The notes: a model not told the origin generated them from the letters alone. A stretch of 64,000 nucleotides of DNA from Eutreptiella sp. 'Long Island Sound 2002' (GCA_964036045.1 OZ038391.1:45604711-45668710), one strand, 5' to 3'. Counted from the stretch's first letter, positions 1-11,702 are shown. Made by a program: numbers and translations.

Positions 1-1
1 A

Positions 2-196
2 TTCCAACAGGGCCTCCCAGCGCTCCTTCCATAAGGGAGTTTCACTGTCAACAGTGAAACTCCGAAAGCCAACGTCGTATTGAGACTGCAGTGCGGGATA
101 CACAAGGTGGCAGGAGAGAATGAGCCTCGCCGGGACAATGAAAGGGGGTACTAGTACACCGTGTGAAAATTGGATCCAATAAGAAGCGGTCATACT
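2..196 (-). pseudogene. LINE ORF2 remnant (region after the reverse transcriptase core)
   Basis: An open minus-strand frame runs from about 196 to the window edge. It contains PPFIVPARLIL followed by hydrophobic and basic residues. This resembles the region just after the reverse transcriptase in the LINE ORF2 at 37.4-42.0 kb, which reads LPLMIYPARAYF before a similar helical segment. I infer a short piece of a related LINE whose remainder lies left of the window. No catalytic motif is present, and the call rests on one short local similarity. A 13-bp hairpin (36-63) lies inside it. Confidence 0.35.
36..63. repeat. Perfect 13-bp hairpin with 2-nt loop
   Basis: GGAGTTTCACTGT at 36-48 is exactly complementary to 51-63, with CA as the loop. 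It lies inside a probable LINE coding remnant, so it may be a chance palindrome or a small inverted duplication. Confidence 0.7.
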
Positions 197-724
197 CTAG
201 GCAAATAAAAAAAGGTGGAAAAACCTTATATAAAGCAGAGACACACGCCTTCTATGCGTGCCAAAACCCATAGACAGGGCATACGTCACGGAGCGCACCG
301 CGTACTGGGGAAGTAGCATGCTCCCTATTGTACACAACCTTTGCAACCCTCGATCATATGTTCATGGCACAAAGTAATACCTTCACCAGGTTCTGGTTCC
401 CAAGATTGTCTGGCAATAACCGGACCAACACGTCCCCCAATCCCGCCGTCTTGATGACATTGATGTCCCATAACCCGTACGGCTGCCATGATGAATTCCT
501 GAGGTTGTTCCAGCGAGTATCCAACGGACAGCGAAGAAGACCAAGGGGCACTCGATCTGATCCCAGGTCCCCCACAACAGCACATGGTGCTGGGACGCAC
601 AGCATAGAAGGTACAAAATGGCAGGAAAATGCTGAGCATATTGCTCAGGATATTTGGGGATGCTCAGCATTCATGCTCAGCAAATGGGACTCATATTGCA
701 GGGTTCATCTCGGAAGTCCCAGCC

Positions 725-867
725 AAAATTTCTTCCGAGCTCCCCCGGCACGGTCGGCTGGGAAGCCCATGGAACATTCCTACCAATATCGGTTGCGTTT
801 TGGGACCCGATCTGGCTGCCAAAACTTCCGAGCATCTTTCCGAGGGATTTCAAAAACTTCCAGGCGT
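725..867 (+). repeat. Dispersed repeat, copy 1 (about 140 bp)
   Basis: This stretch is nearly identical to 2216-2358 in the same orientation. Both start with a run of A then TTTCTTCCGAGC and run through CCCGATCTGGCTGCC to AAAACTTCCA. Only scattered substitutions separate the copies. No coding role is evident; it looks like a short interspersed or solo-end repeat. Confidence 0.8.
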
Positions 868-1009
868 TTTTCCATCGGTTTTTTGTACGATGAACTACAC
901 CGTTCTTGGTTCCCAAATCCCACACCTCAGCAAAGAAACACACAAAAAGACAAGCATGACCGTTCACTTACGCTTGAAATGTGAACGCTCAGTGGCTTGC
1001 CTGTTCATT

Positions 1010-1783
1010 TCAGCTTGAACTGTGAATGCTGTACTCTCCTTCGCTGAGCATCTGCACAGGATAGCCATCGCTTGACATGGCATCCACATCCACCACCACA
1101 CGGCGATACTTCTTGGGTTGAGGTTGCGGTTCAGGGTTGTCACTAGATGATGAGGAAGAATCTGAGGCACTTACTGTGGAGGCACCAGATAGGTGCACAG
1201 CATCATCATCCGAATCATTATCCTCAGGACTGCTACTGCTCCCACTATCACCGCTGCTGTGGCTGTTGTTGCTGCTACTGGTACCGTTAATGTGTGTACA
1301 CGCAGCCTCTCTTCAGATTCCTCTGCAAAGGTCCGGTCCGTGTTGTATTTCGGATCCGGACCAACAATGCAGAGGTTTCTGTATTGTACACCGTACGAAG
1401 TCTCATGTTTGCTGGGGCTTGTCTTGCCCACAGCCTCCCGTGTCGTCAAGACAGGGATTGAAAAATGCTTATGCATAAGCACAGCCAGCAAGGTATCCTT
1501 CGGCTGGATGCGGTATGCATCAGGGACGACCCTGTCTAAAAAAAACCCTTAGCATTCTGGGTTCAATGGTCTTTGACGGCTTATGCCGCAGGCACAGTGC
1601 TGCTAGGGCGTGTTGGAGGCGCGATTGTGTATCACCTGGTTCGGGAACTTCGGTATTGGCTGTGTCCGCGTCAATGAGCTCGCCCTCAAGCTCCAAATCT
1701 GGTTCCGGGAGCTGCTGATCGGGCTGGGGGGGCTGAGCGGACGAAGACGAGGCACTAGCGGCACTGCCTTGACTATTAGACAT
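1010..1783 (-). pseudogene. Uncharacterised frameshifted gene, Ser/Asp-rich C-terminus
   Basis: Three minus-strand frames follow one another with protein-like composition. The start ATG at 1783 opens a Ser/Gln/Pro-rich then acidic stretch. Near the T8 run (complement of about 1540-1550) reading continues in another frame, with HFSIPVLTTREAVGKTSP and then KYNTDRTFAEESEERL. Near 1290 a third frame takes over, with runs of Ser and Asp, a basic PKKYRR patch and a stop at 1010. I do not recognise the family. The acidic/Ser tail with a basic patch suggests a nuclear protein, but this is only compositional. Two small indels, decay or missed short introns could explain the frame changes. Confidence 0.35.
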
Positions 1784-2215
1784 GTCTCTTGCAGGTGACA
1801 AAAAGTGTTCTGGGCACAAAAAGGGAATACATTAGTGAGTCTACTCAAAGGGGCCTAGGTGAGAAAGCGACACACATGCAAAAAGAAAACCACAAAAGCA
1901 GGCACAAAGCTTCACAAGGCACAAAGGGCAAACATTCATCAGCTTGAGTACGGTGTTCTCGATGCAAGTTTGCAGGCAAAGCAGCCACCAAAGATCAAAC
2001 TAGCGTTGCACATGTCAAAAGCAAAAGTCCAAATTCACAAAGGAGCACAAAGGGGAAGCAATCATAAGCTTGAGCACAGTGTTCTCCATGCAGTTTTGTA
2101 GGCAAAGCAGACAAAGGGTAGACAAACATTAGCTTCAACGTGCTGTTCTCCATGGCATCTTACAGGCAAGGTAGGCACCAAGCATCCAACCAAAATTCCA
2201 CTGGGTTCGGGCTGA

Positions 2216-2358
2216 AAAATTTCTTCCGAGCTCCCCCGGCACGGTCGGCTGGGAAGCCCATGGAACATTCCTACCGATATTGGTTGTGTTTTGGGACCCG
2301 ATCTGGCTGCCAAAACTTCCGAGCATCTTTCCAAGGGTTTTCGAAAACTTCCAAGCGA
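2216..2358 (+). repeat. Dispersed repeat, copy 2
   Basis: Direct copy of 725-867 about 1.5 kb downstream. The shared part stops abruptly on both sides, so this is a dispersed repeat rather than a large segmental duplication. Confidence 0.8.
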
Positions 2359-2474
2359 CAGACCGAAGCATATCGCATGCACGTCGGTACAGATTTCCTA
2401 AAATTGCCACCGGTAACCGGACAATATTGGTCTCTCTTCCAATGTTCTATGCTGGGCACCGGTGGTACATGTGG

Positions 2475-3014
2475 TCAAAAATTGAGTGACCCAACCCCGC
2501 ATATGACAGTGCCACGTCCTTGACCCGTGTTGTCAATTTCTCTGCCGAAGGCCGCCCAGCGTACGACAATCTCACCGACAGGCCCATGAGGACAGCAACA
2601 ACAGTGCACGACAAAGAGATGTCCCGTGGTCCATCTGGATTTTTGCTGTACCAGCTGTTGCAAAAGGTCTGCCCATGTCACATAGCATCCTTGTGTCATT
2701 TCTTGGCAGATCCGCTCTTGGGCAAAGGCAACCCAGTTGGCCAATGTTAGTTCCCGCAGGAGTACAAGACCACTTCCCCGCAACTCAAGCCGCTGTTCCC
2801 GGGTCACTGTTGTCATAACCCCTCTATTGGGGACAGTTTGTGCCACTATCATCGGCTTTGCCAGTACCAGCATGCAGCGGCAGTGCTTGAACGCAGAACG
2901 CGCGAAGCACAGTAGCCATTGTTTGGACCCACGACTCAGCCGGGTTAGTCCTGCTTCAGTTCCACAACACTTCGTCTTGTTCGAGGATTGAGACGCAACT
3001 CCACAGAACCCCAA
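2475..3014 (-). CDS. Uncharacterised ORF or exon (179 codons)
   Basis: The longest open frame in 2-8 kb. The product is mixed, with a central helical stretch (REQRLELRGSGLVLLREL, then ANWVAFAQERICQEMTQ) and a cysteine cluster (VVHCCCCPHG). No family is recognised and no catalytic motif is visible. The centre looks protein-like, but the ends are unremarkable and it could be one exon of a longer gene or a chance frame. A strong minus-strand splice donor lies upstream at 3376. Confidence 0.25.
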   Translation of the reverse strand: MGFCGVASQSSNKTKCCGTEAGLTRLSRGSKQWLLCFARSAFKHCRCMLVLAKPMIVAQTVPNRGVMTTVTREQRLELRGSGLVLLRELTLANWVAFAQERICQEMTQGCYVTWADLLQQLVQQKSRWTTGHLFVVHCCCCPHGPVGEIVVRWAAFGREIDNTGQGRGTVICGVGSLNF

Positions 3015-5265
3015 ATAGAAGGTCCATTTATGTACAGTACGGGTGCACCCAGAAGCTGCGTGGACCTGAGGCCCTAGCGAGGCCCTAGCAACGTGTAGTC
3101 ATAACCTGTGTTGATGTTTCATACAGTATTGCAGTTGGTCTGCCACACCCAACAAGCAGTGCTTGGTTCCTACCTAAGCAATACGACACACACTGTGCAA
3201 AAGTGCTTATTGGGCAGTTGGATAGTGCTTGCTTTGTTCGATAACCAAAATGCATGCCACATGGTTGATGCCACATGGTTGCCGATACTTGTTGATTGAT
3301 TATGAGGATTGAGTACGGCCATTGGTCACCAATCCTTTTTGACCGAAGAGTAAACAAAACATTCCTCTTCACTTACCTTTGAGCAATACGGAATGGGGTG
3401 TGCCTTGCCTATATCACATTTTCCACGGCAGCGGTGGAGAGCCCCCCTCTGAATTTCACTATCCTCTGACGGACTACATTTAAACCCTTCTGGCATTGGC
3501 ACCGGAAAGCAGCAGTGTTAAGTAGTGCAACAAACATTCCACTCTTGCCCTTTATCAAATAACCCCCGCCTTGTCCAACCCCACCGTGCGATTGTGCCTG
3601 TGGCGTGGGAGGCAACCATGCCCAATTTGACCTTTCTAGTGGGTTTGTGAAGATCTTGAGGAAGTGCTTCCCAAAGCTAGGGATTGGGAAAGGACCTCAG
3701 CACCCTTTGCATCCGCCGGCAAGCCAACGCCATGGGCCGCACCTTTTGCACACAAGTCAGAATCGGTACATATGGCAATATTGTCGTGCTGCAAAATCTG
3801 CAGTGTTGGCTGCTCTGCGGGTGGGCAGGGTAACCATTCTTAGGGTTACCAAGAGCCATAAAAATTCCAAGCTATGAATGACACAAGTCTTAATCACTTG
3901 TAGGTCTTAATCGCTTGTTGACCCATGCAGCTTGTAATAATGCATTTCAATATGTCTTCATATGTGTAGCTGCATAATCCTGTTTATATGGCAAAACCAG
4001 TACAACACAAGATATAAATGGTGTGCAAAATCATGGCTAGAGGCCTCTTGACATATGTTTGCAGCAGCAACACATGAATGATCGACCAAATGTTTCTAAC
4101 ATAGCCAACACACCGGAATGAAACAAGGCTCCTTGGAAGGCTCCTTGGTGTGACCTTGAGTCACCACTATCCGAACCTGAATCGGAGCTATGACCTTGAA
4201 TCAGCACTGGAATGAAACAAATGCCCATGGAATGAAACAAATGCCCCGGGTCTGGTCCTGAGTCACTATTGGAATCTGAATCAGAATCACAAGCGAAATC
4301 CCGCGCCCACCACAACTGCCCATTTTGTGAATTACCACTAGAGTGGCTACCGCATGCCAAAAAAAACAGTATTGGTAACATGGTAACACACTGGCCAAGT
4401 ACAGACATTATTGGTCATCCACCTACGCTTGGCAATGTCCACCTGTATTAGCATTAGCAGCCTCCTTTCCGACACCATCCACAGCCATAGCTTGTCGGGG
4501 TGTTTCTAGGTAGGCGGCCAGGGGTGGGCAACCTGGGAAGGGTTGTGAGCCCCAGGCCTCGAAGGTTGCAGGTAGAGCGGCGGTATGGCCACCCAGAGCC
4601 TGTGGGTTTGGGGTCCATGGGGCCTGGGGGGCTGGCGCTGGGGTTGGGGCAGCTGGTCACTACAGTCCCCCGTGACCAGTCTTTTGGCAGAGGTGGCAGG
4701 TGTGCTATTCTCACTATTCCTTCCTAAATTGGACGTCGAGATGTGCCATCACTGATGGCCTATCCTGCCATCCGTAGCTCCACCCAGCCCAACTCCTCAT
4801 ACAAACGCCTTACCAGCTGATCCTCCCCTTCACCCCCAGTAGCTGATCATCCCCTTCTTGCGTTGGGGAGCCGGATACATGCCCTTTATTGGGAGAAAGA
4901 ATGGCACTTTAACATCCTTATAGCAATCCTACAATGATGTGCATGGGGGCCACAGGGCAGGGGGACAAATCTTTTCCTCATCTGCAGCATTGGGGTTTGA
5001 TTATGATAGTGTGAATGACTTGCATCAGGGATTGCGCATCTTATTGAACTCATGCAATTTCATATTTGAAGGCAGGTCTCCGCCTCTACAGCTTCATGTC
5101 CATGGGAACATATTCCCCCTCAAATGTGGACCATTGAGACAGCACATGGATTTGCGTGCGAACACCCAAATTTTTGATTAAGGCGGCCCCAGACAAAATG
5201 CATGCATCATCTGTCTGAGTGTTGTCAGTGTCTCGTTGCTGCCCTCTCTCTCTCTTTTGTTGCAG
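3015..5265. other. Mostly noncoding stretch
   Basis: No recognisable gene. A minus-strand donor-like site, CAAAG then GTAAGTGAAG, lies at 3376. A 20-bp unit containing GGAATGAAACAAATGCCC is duplicated in tandem at about 4208-4249. The minus strand at 4140-4300 reads as Ser-Asp repeats, which may be low-complexity coding sequence or a microsatellite-like patch. Confidence 0.4.
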
Positions 5266-5452
5266 GGAAAAACGGTATCAGCCCGACAGCCTACAAGAGC
5301 ACATTGCAGACTCCATTTGGAGAGAAAAAGCCCTTGAGGTTGACGAGAAAGATGATTTGCCAAGTTTGGCCTGGTACCATGCGGGCAGCATGCCCTGTAC
5401 CACCGAAACACTGGCACACCCCAGCCCAAGTCAACACAACAGCATGTATTAG
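5266..5452 (+). CDS. Possible terminal exon, unknown protein
   Basis: A pyrimidine-rich tract (CTCTCTCTCTTTTGTTGCAG) ends in AG at 5265, a good splice acceptor. The following frame is hydrophilic and protein-like (SLQEHIADSIWREKALEV, then DEKDDLPSLAWY) and ends at a stop at 5450-5452. The upstream exon was not identified. The call rests only on the acceptor and composition. Confidence 0.3.
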
Positions 5453-7720
5453 TTGTATTGGTTGCACACATGACCATACTTGTAACATCAGTGTCCCAAG
5501 TGATTTCCCTCTACGTTGTGTTCCTCAATACTGCCCCAACGTATCTTTGTACACCAGGTGTTTCTGGTCAAAGACATTCAAAATTGCACTGCTCCAAGAT
5601 GTATATTTTCCGGCCTTTGGCCCTTGAATGTGGTGTTTTGAGTGGTTGGTCGTTCTTGGAGTGGTTCCCGTACAATCACAGATAGTTTGTGAGGCTTTTG
5701 CTAATTGGCTTATGGCCCTGCTGGGTGTGCCTCCAGAGAGTCAACGAAAGGCCTCTCCTGGTATCCACAACAAAATACAATACAAGCTGTAACTCAACAG
5801 CTACAACTCTCCCTACCTCACCCATGGGGGGGGTCATACACAGCCGGTTATGTGGGCAACATTGTGGTCATGGAAGGGCTAGCACTGCTGCTTTGTTGAC
5901 CATCCAAACCTGCAGACATTGCCCAGTTGGTCAGAGAATGATAAGGGAAGCATCAATTGGACCAACAACCGACATCCAACACGTGCCCTGCAACCATGGC
6001 ACATCCCACAGGATGTGCCATTCTGGGTCTTGGAACTTTGGCAGGTTGATGGCATGCCAAAGGTGACAGCCCAAGTGGCCAGATTGTTTATGCAAAGGAG
6101 TGAGAGCAGATGTGCCAATGCTCGTGGGTGAATGGACCAGGGTTCTAAGATTTTAGCAGAATCGAAGCGAATGGAGCTTTGCACTGTGACAACACAGCGT
6201 GCTTTTCGTTAGGTTACGTGTGTCATCCGGCCATAGACAACAAAGAGGTTTTATGAGATGGCCTTCAAATCTCAGGATTACTGCTTCATGCTCGAAGGGA
6301 GGCAGACACTCTAAAGACACCGAAAACAACCTTATGTAACTGCCTCAATCACGGTTGGCTCTGCGCAATAAAGCGAATGTGCCAAAACCACAAAACAACG
6401 CAGGGCACCTCCTGGAGGAGAGGGTGGCTGAATGGCCAACAAACTTCCAAAGATGAAAGACAAACAGGGTCCAAATGAGGCTTTGAAACAGCAGTGAAAT
6501 AGAAAGCACGAATGACACGAATGAGTGCTCCACCTGTGCAGCCTAGAATGGACAAAAAACTTCTGCTTCATAATGCCCGAGCGTCAAGCAAGCACCAGCC
6601 AACCGCTGTCTGCTGCTGAGTACAGGGTGGTATTCCCACTGTGCTGTCTTTCAAGGTGTATCCGCAGCAGCGACACTGTCTCCAGTTCTTTGTCATGCTG
6701 TCAACTGCACATGCTGGGGTCTCATTCCCTCTTTCGTGATGACAATGGTGTTTCCTTTATTTTTCCCTTCATGTGAAAGACAGTCTGAAAATTGGAAGTG
6801 GCAGCATCGTGGCCAGCCAGCGGTGTTTGGGGACTAACCTAACAGCATGACCCTCTGGGTTACCATTGTGCAACCCAAAGAGGAGAGAACTGAGGACAAG
6901 GAATTGCCTTACCATGTTCCTGTGGAAAAGGTGATTGTACTGGTGCACAGTCAGTGTGATACAGTAGCTTCATACAGCTCTTTTGGCGCTTTGGGGAAGG
7001 AATTGCGAAAAATACATGCTGCATGCACCAACGATCCCAGACACCCTATATGTTTTAACACATAGCTCTAATAATGATGGCCCAGGACCCATATAGGACC
7101 GCCTCACAGTCTCAGTAGTCGACCAGCGCTTGAACGTCTCTTTCTCCAGCAGTAATGCTGGTTTGTTAGTCCTGAGCTGTTGGATAGGCCAGCAACTCTG
7201 TACCTGTTTTAAATTGCACCTTGCCTCGCAACAGCCTTGCAGCGAAGCAGTCCACTTTGCCAACGCAACTTACTACGCTGGGCAGGGACTGCCCCCCGCA
7301 CGTGGTCACGGCTCCTGGACCGTCAATCGGTCAACTCAATCGCTCGAGTTCAACCAGATCGTTCCATGGCTGTCTCTCTAATGCTGAAGCTCAAACTTAC
7401 TTCATTCAGTACGGCTACTGGGAGCGCGGGGAGGGGGGGTTTCGTCGTTGCAGGCCACATGTACCAACTCAGCCAAAGGCAAGAGAGGGTCAGGCCCAAG
7501 ACATTTCGTTAGTGGGGGTGGTCCAGGGCTCCACATACCCCGATCCCGTCGGGACGGCATTCTTGGCCCCTGCGGGCTAAGTGGGGACCCTGTCATACAA
7601 GAATTGCGAACCACGGGCCGAAATTTAGTCACAGAGGAGAGAACTTTGCTGATGGTAGGCAACATGCCCCCGCTCCAGGGCTCCTGTTAAAAGGGGGGGA
7701 TGGGTGGGTGGGTGGGTCTT
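5453..7720. other. Mostly noncoding; one small ORF
   Basis: Only short frames are present. The most protein-like is 6847-7065 (+), 72 codons (KEERTEDKELPYHVPVEKV, then hydrophobic), preceded by CTAAC motifs and AG that would suit a branch point and acceptor. No family is recognised. Confidence 0.3.
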
Positions 7721-7739
7721 GGGGGGGGGGGGGGGGTCA

Positions 7740-7960
7740 GCCCCCCTAGACACCCCCCCAAGTGGTGCTGAGGTTTTAGAGGCGCCGAAGGCACCGAGAA
7801 AATTTTTTGGCCCATACTGACTGGCACCAAAGGCGCCTGAGAAAAATTTTTGATCGGCCAAAGGCCCGGAGAAAAAATTGGCCCAAACATTTAAGGGGGT
7901 GGTGGGTTGGTGTAGGACCCGCCCCAGCCCCCCCACCCCCAATCTCTGAGTTGACAAGCC
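7740..7960 (+). repeat. Dispersed repeat with GGCACCAAAGGCGC motifs next to a G16 run
   Basis: The stretch after the G run (7721-7736) contains repeated GGCRCCRAAGGCGC-like motifs, AAAATTTTTGG stretches and a GTGGTGGGTT segment. The same arrangement occurs at 22.78-22.93 kb and, reversed, at 30.16-30.31 kb, so it is a dispersed repeat family. Frames through it are Pro/Gly artefacts of the homopolymers. Confidence 0.6.
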
Positions 7961-8374
7961 CTGCCCCCCTCCGTTGCCCAAAGGCAAAGGCCTCGTCGTT
8001 AAAAAGGGCACCAGACGCAAAAGAGGGTGCGGGGCCACATGAGGCAGCTGATATGATGCCCGCACAGCTGCCACTGCTGTGGAAAGCCCCAGCAATTGAT
8101 TGCGACAGCGGAAGACGACTGCAGCAATAGGTGAAGAGGTAGCAGGGCAGATGAGCAAGTGCCCACATTTGCGCCTGGGAAATTGGTTACGGAGGATGAG
8201 GGGCTGGCTGCTTAGGTTGGCCTACCGTTGTGCATGCGGGGCATGAGACCACCTGTGGCCCCACTGCTCGCCCCGTTTGATCTGTGTAGCCTGTGGGTGA
8301 GGCACGCGAGGCGGTGGCCGGCAGGGCAGGGCGGCTTTCTAAAAAGAGGGGAAATTCTGATGCTTTACAGCGGT

Positions 8375-8410
8375 CGGTTAGCCATCATCGGTTAGCCATC
8401 AAACACAGTC
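8375..8410 (+). repeat. Short direct repeat
   Basis: TCGGTTAGCCATCA occurs twice back to back, with a third degenerate copy (TCGGTAAACCACCA) about 20 bp on. It lies about 110 bp beyond the stop codon of the minus-strand gene at 8513-10183, so it would fall in its 3' flank. Confidence 0.6.
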
Positions 8411-8512
8411 GGTAAACCACCAATCGGCGTCGCTTGATCGTCAACGGCCAGCAGTCAACCGAGAACCACGGCGGTCCTTGCTGCAAAATAAGAGAAGGAA
8501 GGCATGACATGA

Positions 8513-10183
8513 CTACTGCCGTTTGAGTTGCTCCAGCTCCTCCTCCAACCGCTGCTTCAACACCTCCAACGCACCAACGTGCACTTGGAGGGCGTCGTAC
8601 GACGCAAGTTCTGCCTCCAGACCGCTCTCCAGGCGCCGCAGCACCGTCACGTGCACATCGATCCCCTGCTGCCGCACTTCCTCCTCCATCTCATCCCTCG
8701 CCTCCTCCAGAGCGGCCACATGGTTGGCAAACGGTTCGCTCATCCGGTCCATGTCAGCCAATTGGTCCTTTAGCTCGGCTCTGAGGAGTTCCAACACGGC
8801 CACATGTGCCTCCACCTCCAGTGGTATGGTCGGTGCCTTTACAGCCTTCGTTGAGCTGGAAGCAGCATCTGTGACACTCGCAGACGCCGCGGGTGCCATG
8901 TCCATGCTCGATTGGGGCCTGGCGCCAGGCATGGCTGAGGCCAGAAGCTTTGCTGTTGGCCCCGTGGCTAATGTCTTGTGTGCGTCAGGCTGGCACACGC
9001 CCTCGACGAGCGTGCTGTCAGGCTCAGAGCGCGGCGTTGCCTCCGACTCCGTCTCGCCATCCCTTGTGTCTTCCACCATCGGGGGCAGTGACAGCCCATT
9101 CGCCTCGACCGTGGGCTCCTCCTCCTCTGCCTGAATGGGCTTTCGCGGGCTTATTACAGTTTCAATAAAACACTCCCGGGGCTTTGGGGCTTCTTCCGTC
9201 GCTTCATCTGCTTCCACTGTCGCTTCCAACGTATCGGCCATGTCCGACTCGTAAGTCCACCTACTGTTCACAGCGCTGTGTGCCACTACCCGAGTGTCAA
9301 AGCCAACGCATGCGCGCACGGGCCTTGCAGGCTCCGATGGCGGCCGTGGGGGTGCAGCCACTGTCTGTTCCAGGTCCGCCGGCTTTCGTTGTACAATCCG
9401 GACTTCCGATGGCTTCTGCTGTCGCCGCGCAGACTCCCTAGTGAACCAGGCAGAGTCCCCCCGGGAGTCCGCGGAGTCCCGGGTGGGCTGTGAGTCCGTT
9501 CGCGGCGTTAAGCTCAGCTGATGCCGAACGACCTTGGCTGGTGTACGGTTTGCCGAGGGCCAAGTCGGACTTGAAGGAGCACGTACCGTGGCCCGCTTGG
9601 CCACAGTTGCCCTCCCTTTGGCATAGCCCGCAGGGGACGCGGACAGGTCCATTGGGACGTGGCTGCGTCTCACGGTACCATCGAGTGTGGTGTACGTGTA
9701 CGACTGGCACTGCGGAGTGCACGCCGACAAGACGTCTTTGCGTGGGGACTGGAGGGGATGGATGGCCTGGAGGGTGGGGGAATGGGATCGCCGAGGGGTC
9801 AGCGCAACGGGGGCCTCAGCAACAATGTCGACCATAAGGTAAGCAGAAGCGGGAGATGGGCAAGGGCTGCGCCCGTACGGCAGGGACGTGGCGGCTCGCC
9901 GCATGCGTGTCACGCCGCCCAATGACCCCCGGACTGCAGCATACCGGTCCCCAACGGTGGGGGAGGAGGTGCACCTGCGGGGCCTGCTGTAGCGCTCGGG
10001 GGGCGGTGAGGCAGGGCGGGTTCGGTGGCCTGGGCTCCTCCAGACGGCACTGTATTGTTCAGACAACAGTGCGGTTGGAGACATGTGGTAGCGCTGAAGT
10101 CCCTCCGCACCTTGAAAGCCCTGCGGCCTGAAACCTCCGACAGACCAAGGGCACTGGCGTCTCTGAAAAGCCAGACTTGCCAT
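8513..10183 (-). CDS. Disordered, Ser/Pro/Arg-rich protein with repetitive C-terminal coiled coil
   Basis: An intact 556-codon ORF with a favourable start context (CCAAATGGC). Residues 1 to about 320 are rich in Ser, Pro, Arg and Thr and look disordered, with many SP/TP sites. About 320-400 is acidic (EATVEADEATEEAPKP and EEEEPTVEANG). The last ~130 residues form heptad-rich helix with four imperfect 23-29-residue units that each begin HVxxL and continue LExxLxxEL. This suggests a rod or oligomerisation domain in a scaffold or cytoskeletal protein. No named domain is recognised and no transmembrane segment or signal peptide is seen. It is GC-richer than its flanks. It could be a single-exon gene or the last exon of a longer one. 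Confidence 0.65.
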   Translation of the reverse strand: MASLAFQRRQCPWSVGGFRPQGFQGAEGLQRYHMSPTALLSEQYSAVWRSPGHRTRPASPPPERYSRPRRCTSSPTVGDRYAAVRGSLGGVTRMRRAATSLPYGRSPCPSPASAYLMVDIVAEAPVALTPRRSHSPTLQAIHPLQSPRKDVLSACTPQCQSYTYTTLDGTVRRSHVPMDLSASPAGYAKGRATVAKRATVRAPSSPTWPSANRTPAKVVRHQLSLTPRTDSQPTRDSADSRGDSAWFTRESARRQQKPSEVRIVQRKPADLEQTVAAPPRPPSEPARPVRACVGFDTRVVAHSAVNSRWTYESDMADTLEATVEADEATEEAPKPRECFIETVISPRKPIQAEEEEPTVEANGLSLPPMVEDTRDGETESEATPRSEPDSTLVEGVCQPDAHKTLATGPTAKLLASAMPGARPQSSMDMAPAASASVTDAASSSTKAVKAPTIPLEVEAHVAVLELLRAELKDQLADMDRMSEPFANHVAALEEARDEMEEEVRQQGIDVHVTVLRRLESGLEAELASYDALQVHVGALEVLKQRLEEELEQLKRQ

Positions 10184-10473
10184 TTGGTCTCAAGCGCTGG
10201 ATAAAGGGAACAGAATGGCGAGAGGGGAACCCAATCCCATGTCATGAAGGCCACAAACGCAATTTCCAGACCCTGGGACAATTATGAACCGATTCCCTGG
10301 TGCTTGCATGCCCTTATGTTAATGCCAAGCAAGTGCTGTGGTTAACCATTAAACCCCGTGTGCGACATGCACAGCCATGGGGCATGGATTAACTCCAGGG
10401 GGTATATGGCGAGGGGTGCGGCCTGTTCAAATTCTAGACCCCAACCGGGTGCGAAAACTTTTGGGGATCTGGA

Positions 10474-10490
10474 GGGGGGGGGGGGGGGGG
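10474..10490 (+). repeat. G17 homopolymer at the edge of a dispersed repeat
   Basis: Seventeen consecutive G, preceded by GGGGATCTGGA and followed by AGGTGGGTTGGCCGGTCAGC. The segment next to it (10545-10790) is a dispersed repeat whose second copy at about 30.46 kb is also near G runs. Confidence 0.8.
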
Positions 10491-10544
10491 AGGTGGGTTG
10501 GCCGGTCAGCCGCCGGGGTTCCTAGAGGGGGTTCAGTGGGTACC

Positions 10545-10790
10545 CCAACAAACATACCTCAACATGATCCCCATGACACGCTGATCATTTTGAACATACA
10601 CAAATAGGGTAAAATTTTTTTTCAAAAAAATTTGCCCATTAGCTCAGGCTCCCATCAGCCAAGGTCAGACCCGGAGGTCAGGCCAGGGGTCAAAAAATTT
10701 TCTGTGTTTTTCATACATTTTTGAATTCTCCACAAAATTCTGAGTATTTTGAGTTTAGACACATCGGGTAAAAAAAAATACCCCCTCAGG
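10545..10790 (+). repeat. Dispersed repeat family R1, copy 1
   Basis: Nearly colinear with 30464-30725 in the same orientation. Both contain CCCCATGACACGCTGATCAT, a run of T/A around AAATTTGCCCAT, GGCTCCCATCAGCCAAGGTC and CCACAAAATTCTGAGTATTT. Partial copies of the CATTTTGAATATACACAAGT part occur near 24265 and 24420. No ORF is shared. It is probably a non-autonomous element or the flank of one. Confidence 0.8.
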
Positions 10791-11043
10791 AAGGGCAAAA
10801 AACCGCCGACCATTTCCCCCAAAATCTCAAATTGGAGAAAGACGGGTTCGAAAACTCTGGGGGGGCCTGGAGGGGGCCATGAGGCAACGGATACTGGGCT
10901 CGCATACGCCCCCGTGTCACAGGCGCATGGTCATCACCACCACATTGTTCAGTGTTTTGCTTGCTGCACTGCAGCGCAGACCAGTTATGTACCACACCAG
11001 GTGGTTGCTGACTGTGCATTGGCTCTGGCCCTCTGAACACCGA

Positions 11044-11545
11044 GGTCAGCTCGCACCCACCGCCCACCCACAGTGCCGGTTAGTCTCTAACCCTTACCCT
11101 GCAGGTCGTGCTCCTGTCATGCACTTGCTTGCACTTGCTCCCTGGCACGTGAGGACGTGTCGTACTCGAGCCTCGGGGGCGCAAAGGCGCCTTTGGTGGC
11201 GCAATGGCGTCTCAACATTGCAGCAAGTGCTCCGGCTGTCAGGAAACTCAACAGATCGTTGCTGTACTGCGCGTGGCGCATACCATTTCAGCTCCACACC
11301 ATGCATGCGCATGCTGCCCACATATTCATGCCTGCTTGCTTCCGTCTTCCTCACTTGGGCCGCCCTCTCGCAGCCCCAGTCATGCATCGGCCTTTCAACA
11401 CGTAATGACGTGTCGAGCCTATGGCTCAGGGGCGCAATGGCGCCCTGTTATTTCACCATTTGACTGTTCTGTGCTGTCTTGGCGTCCCTTACACCCTGGT
11501 CAGCTCAAACCCACCACCCTCCCTTTGCGCCGGTTAGCCCCCGAC
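11044..11545 (+). repeat. Imperfect direct duplication, about 450 bp apart
   Basis: GGTCAGCTC, ACCCACC and GCCGGTTAG occur in the same order at about 11044-11085 and 11498-11540. CACGTnnnGACGTGTCG with GGCGCAATGGCG follows at about 11148 and 11399. This is a diverged duplication in noncoding DNA. Confidence 0.5.
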
Positions 11546-11671
11546 TCATGCTCTGTGGGTCTCTCTCCCACTCTCTCCCTGTCATTCTCTCCTGCTCTCT
11601 CTCCTGTGCCCCACTCTCTCTCTCTCTCGCCTCTCTGTTGCTCCTCTCAGTTCCTTTCCCACTGCGTCCTA

Positions 11672-11702
<31 letters not shown>

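Noticed and set aside
7625-8158. 177-codon minus-strand ORF
   Set aside because: Crosses the G16 run and the dispersed repeat; composition is Pro/Ala-rich from the homopolymer, and nothing matches a family.
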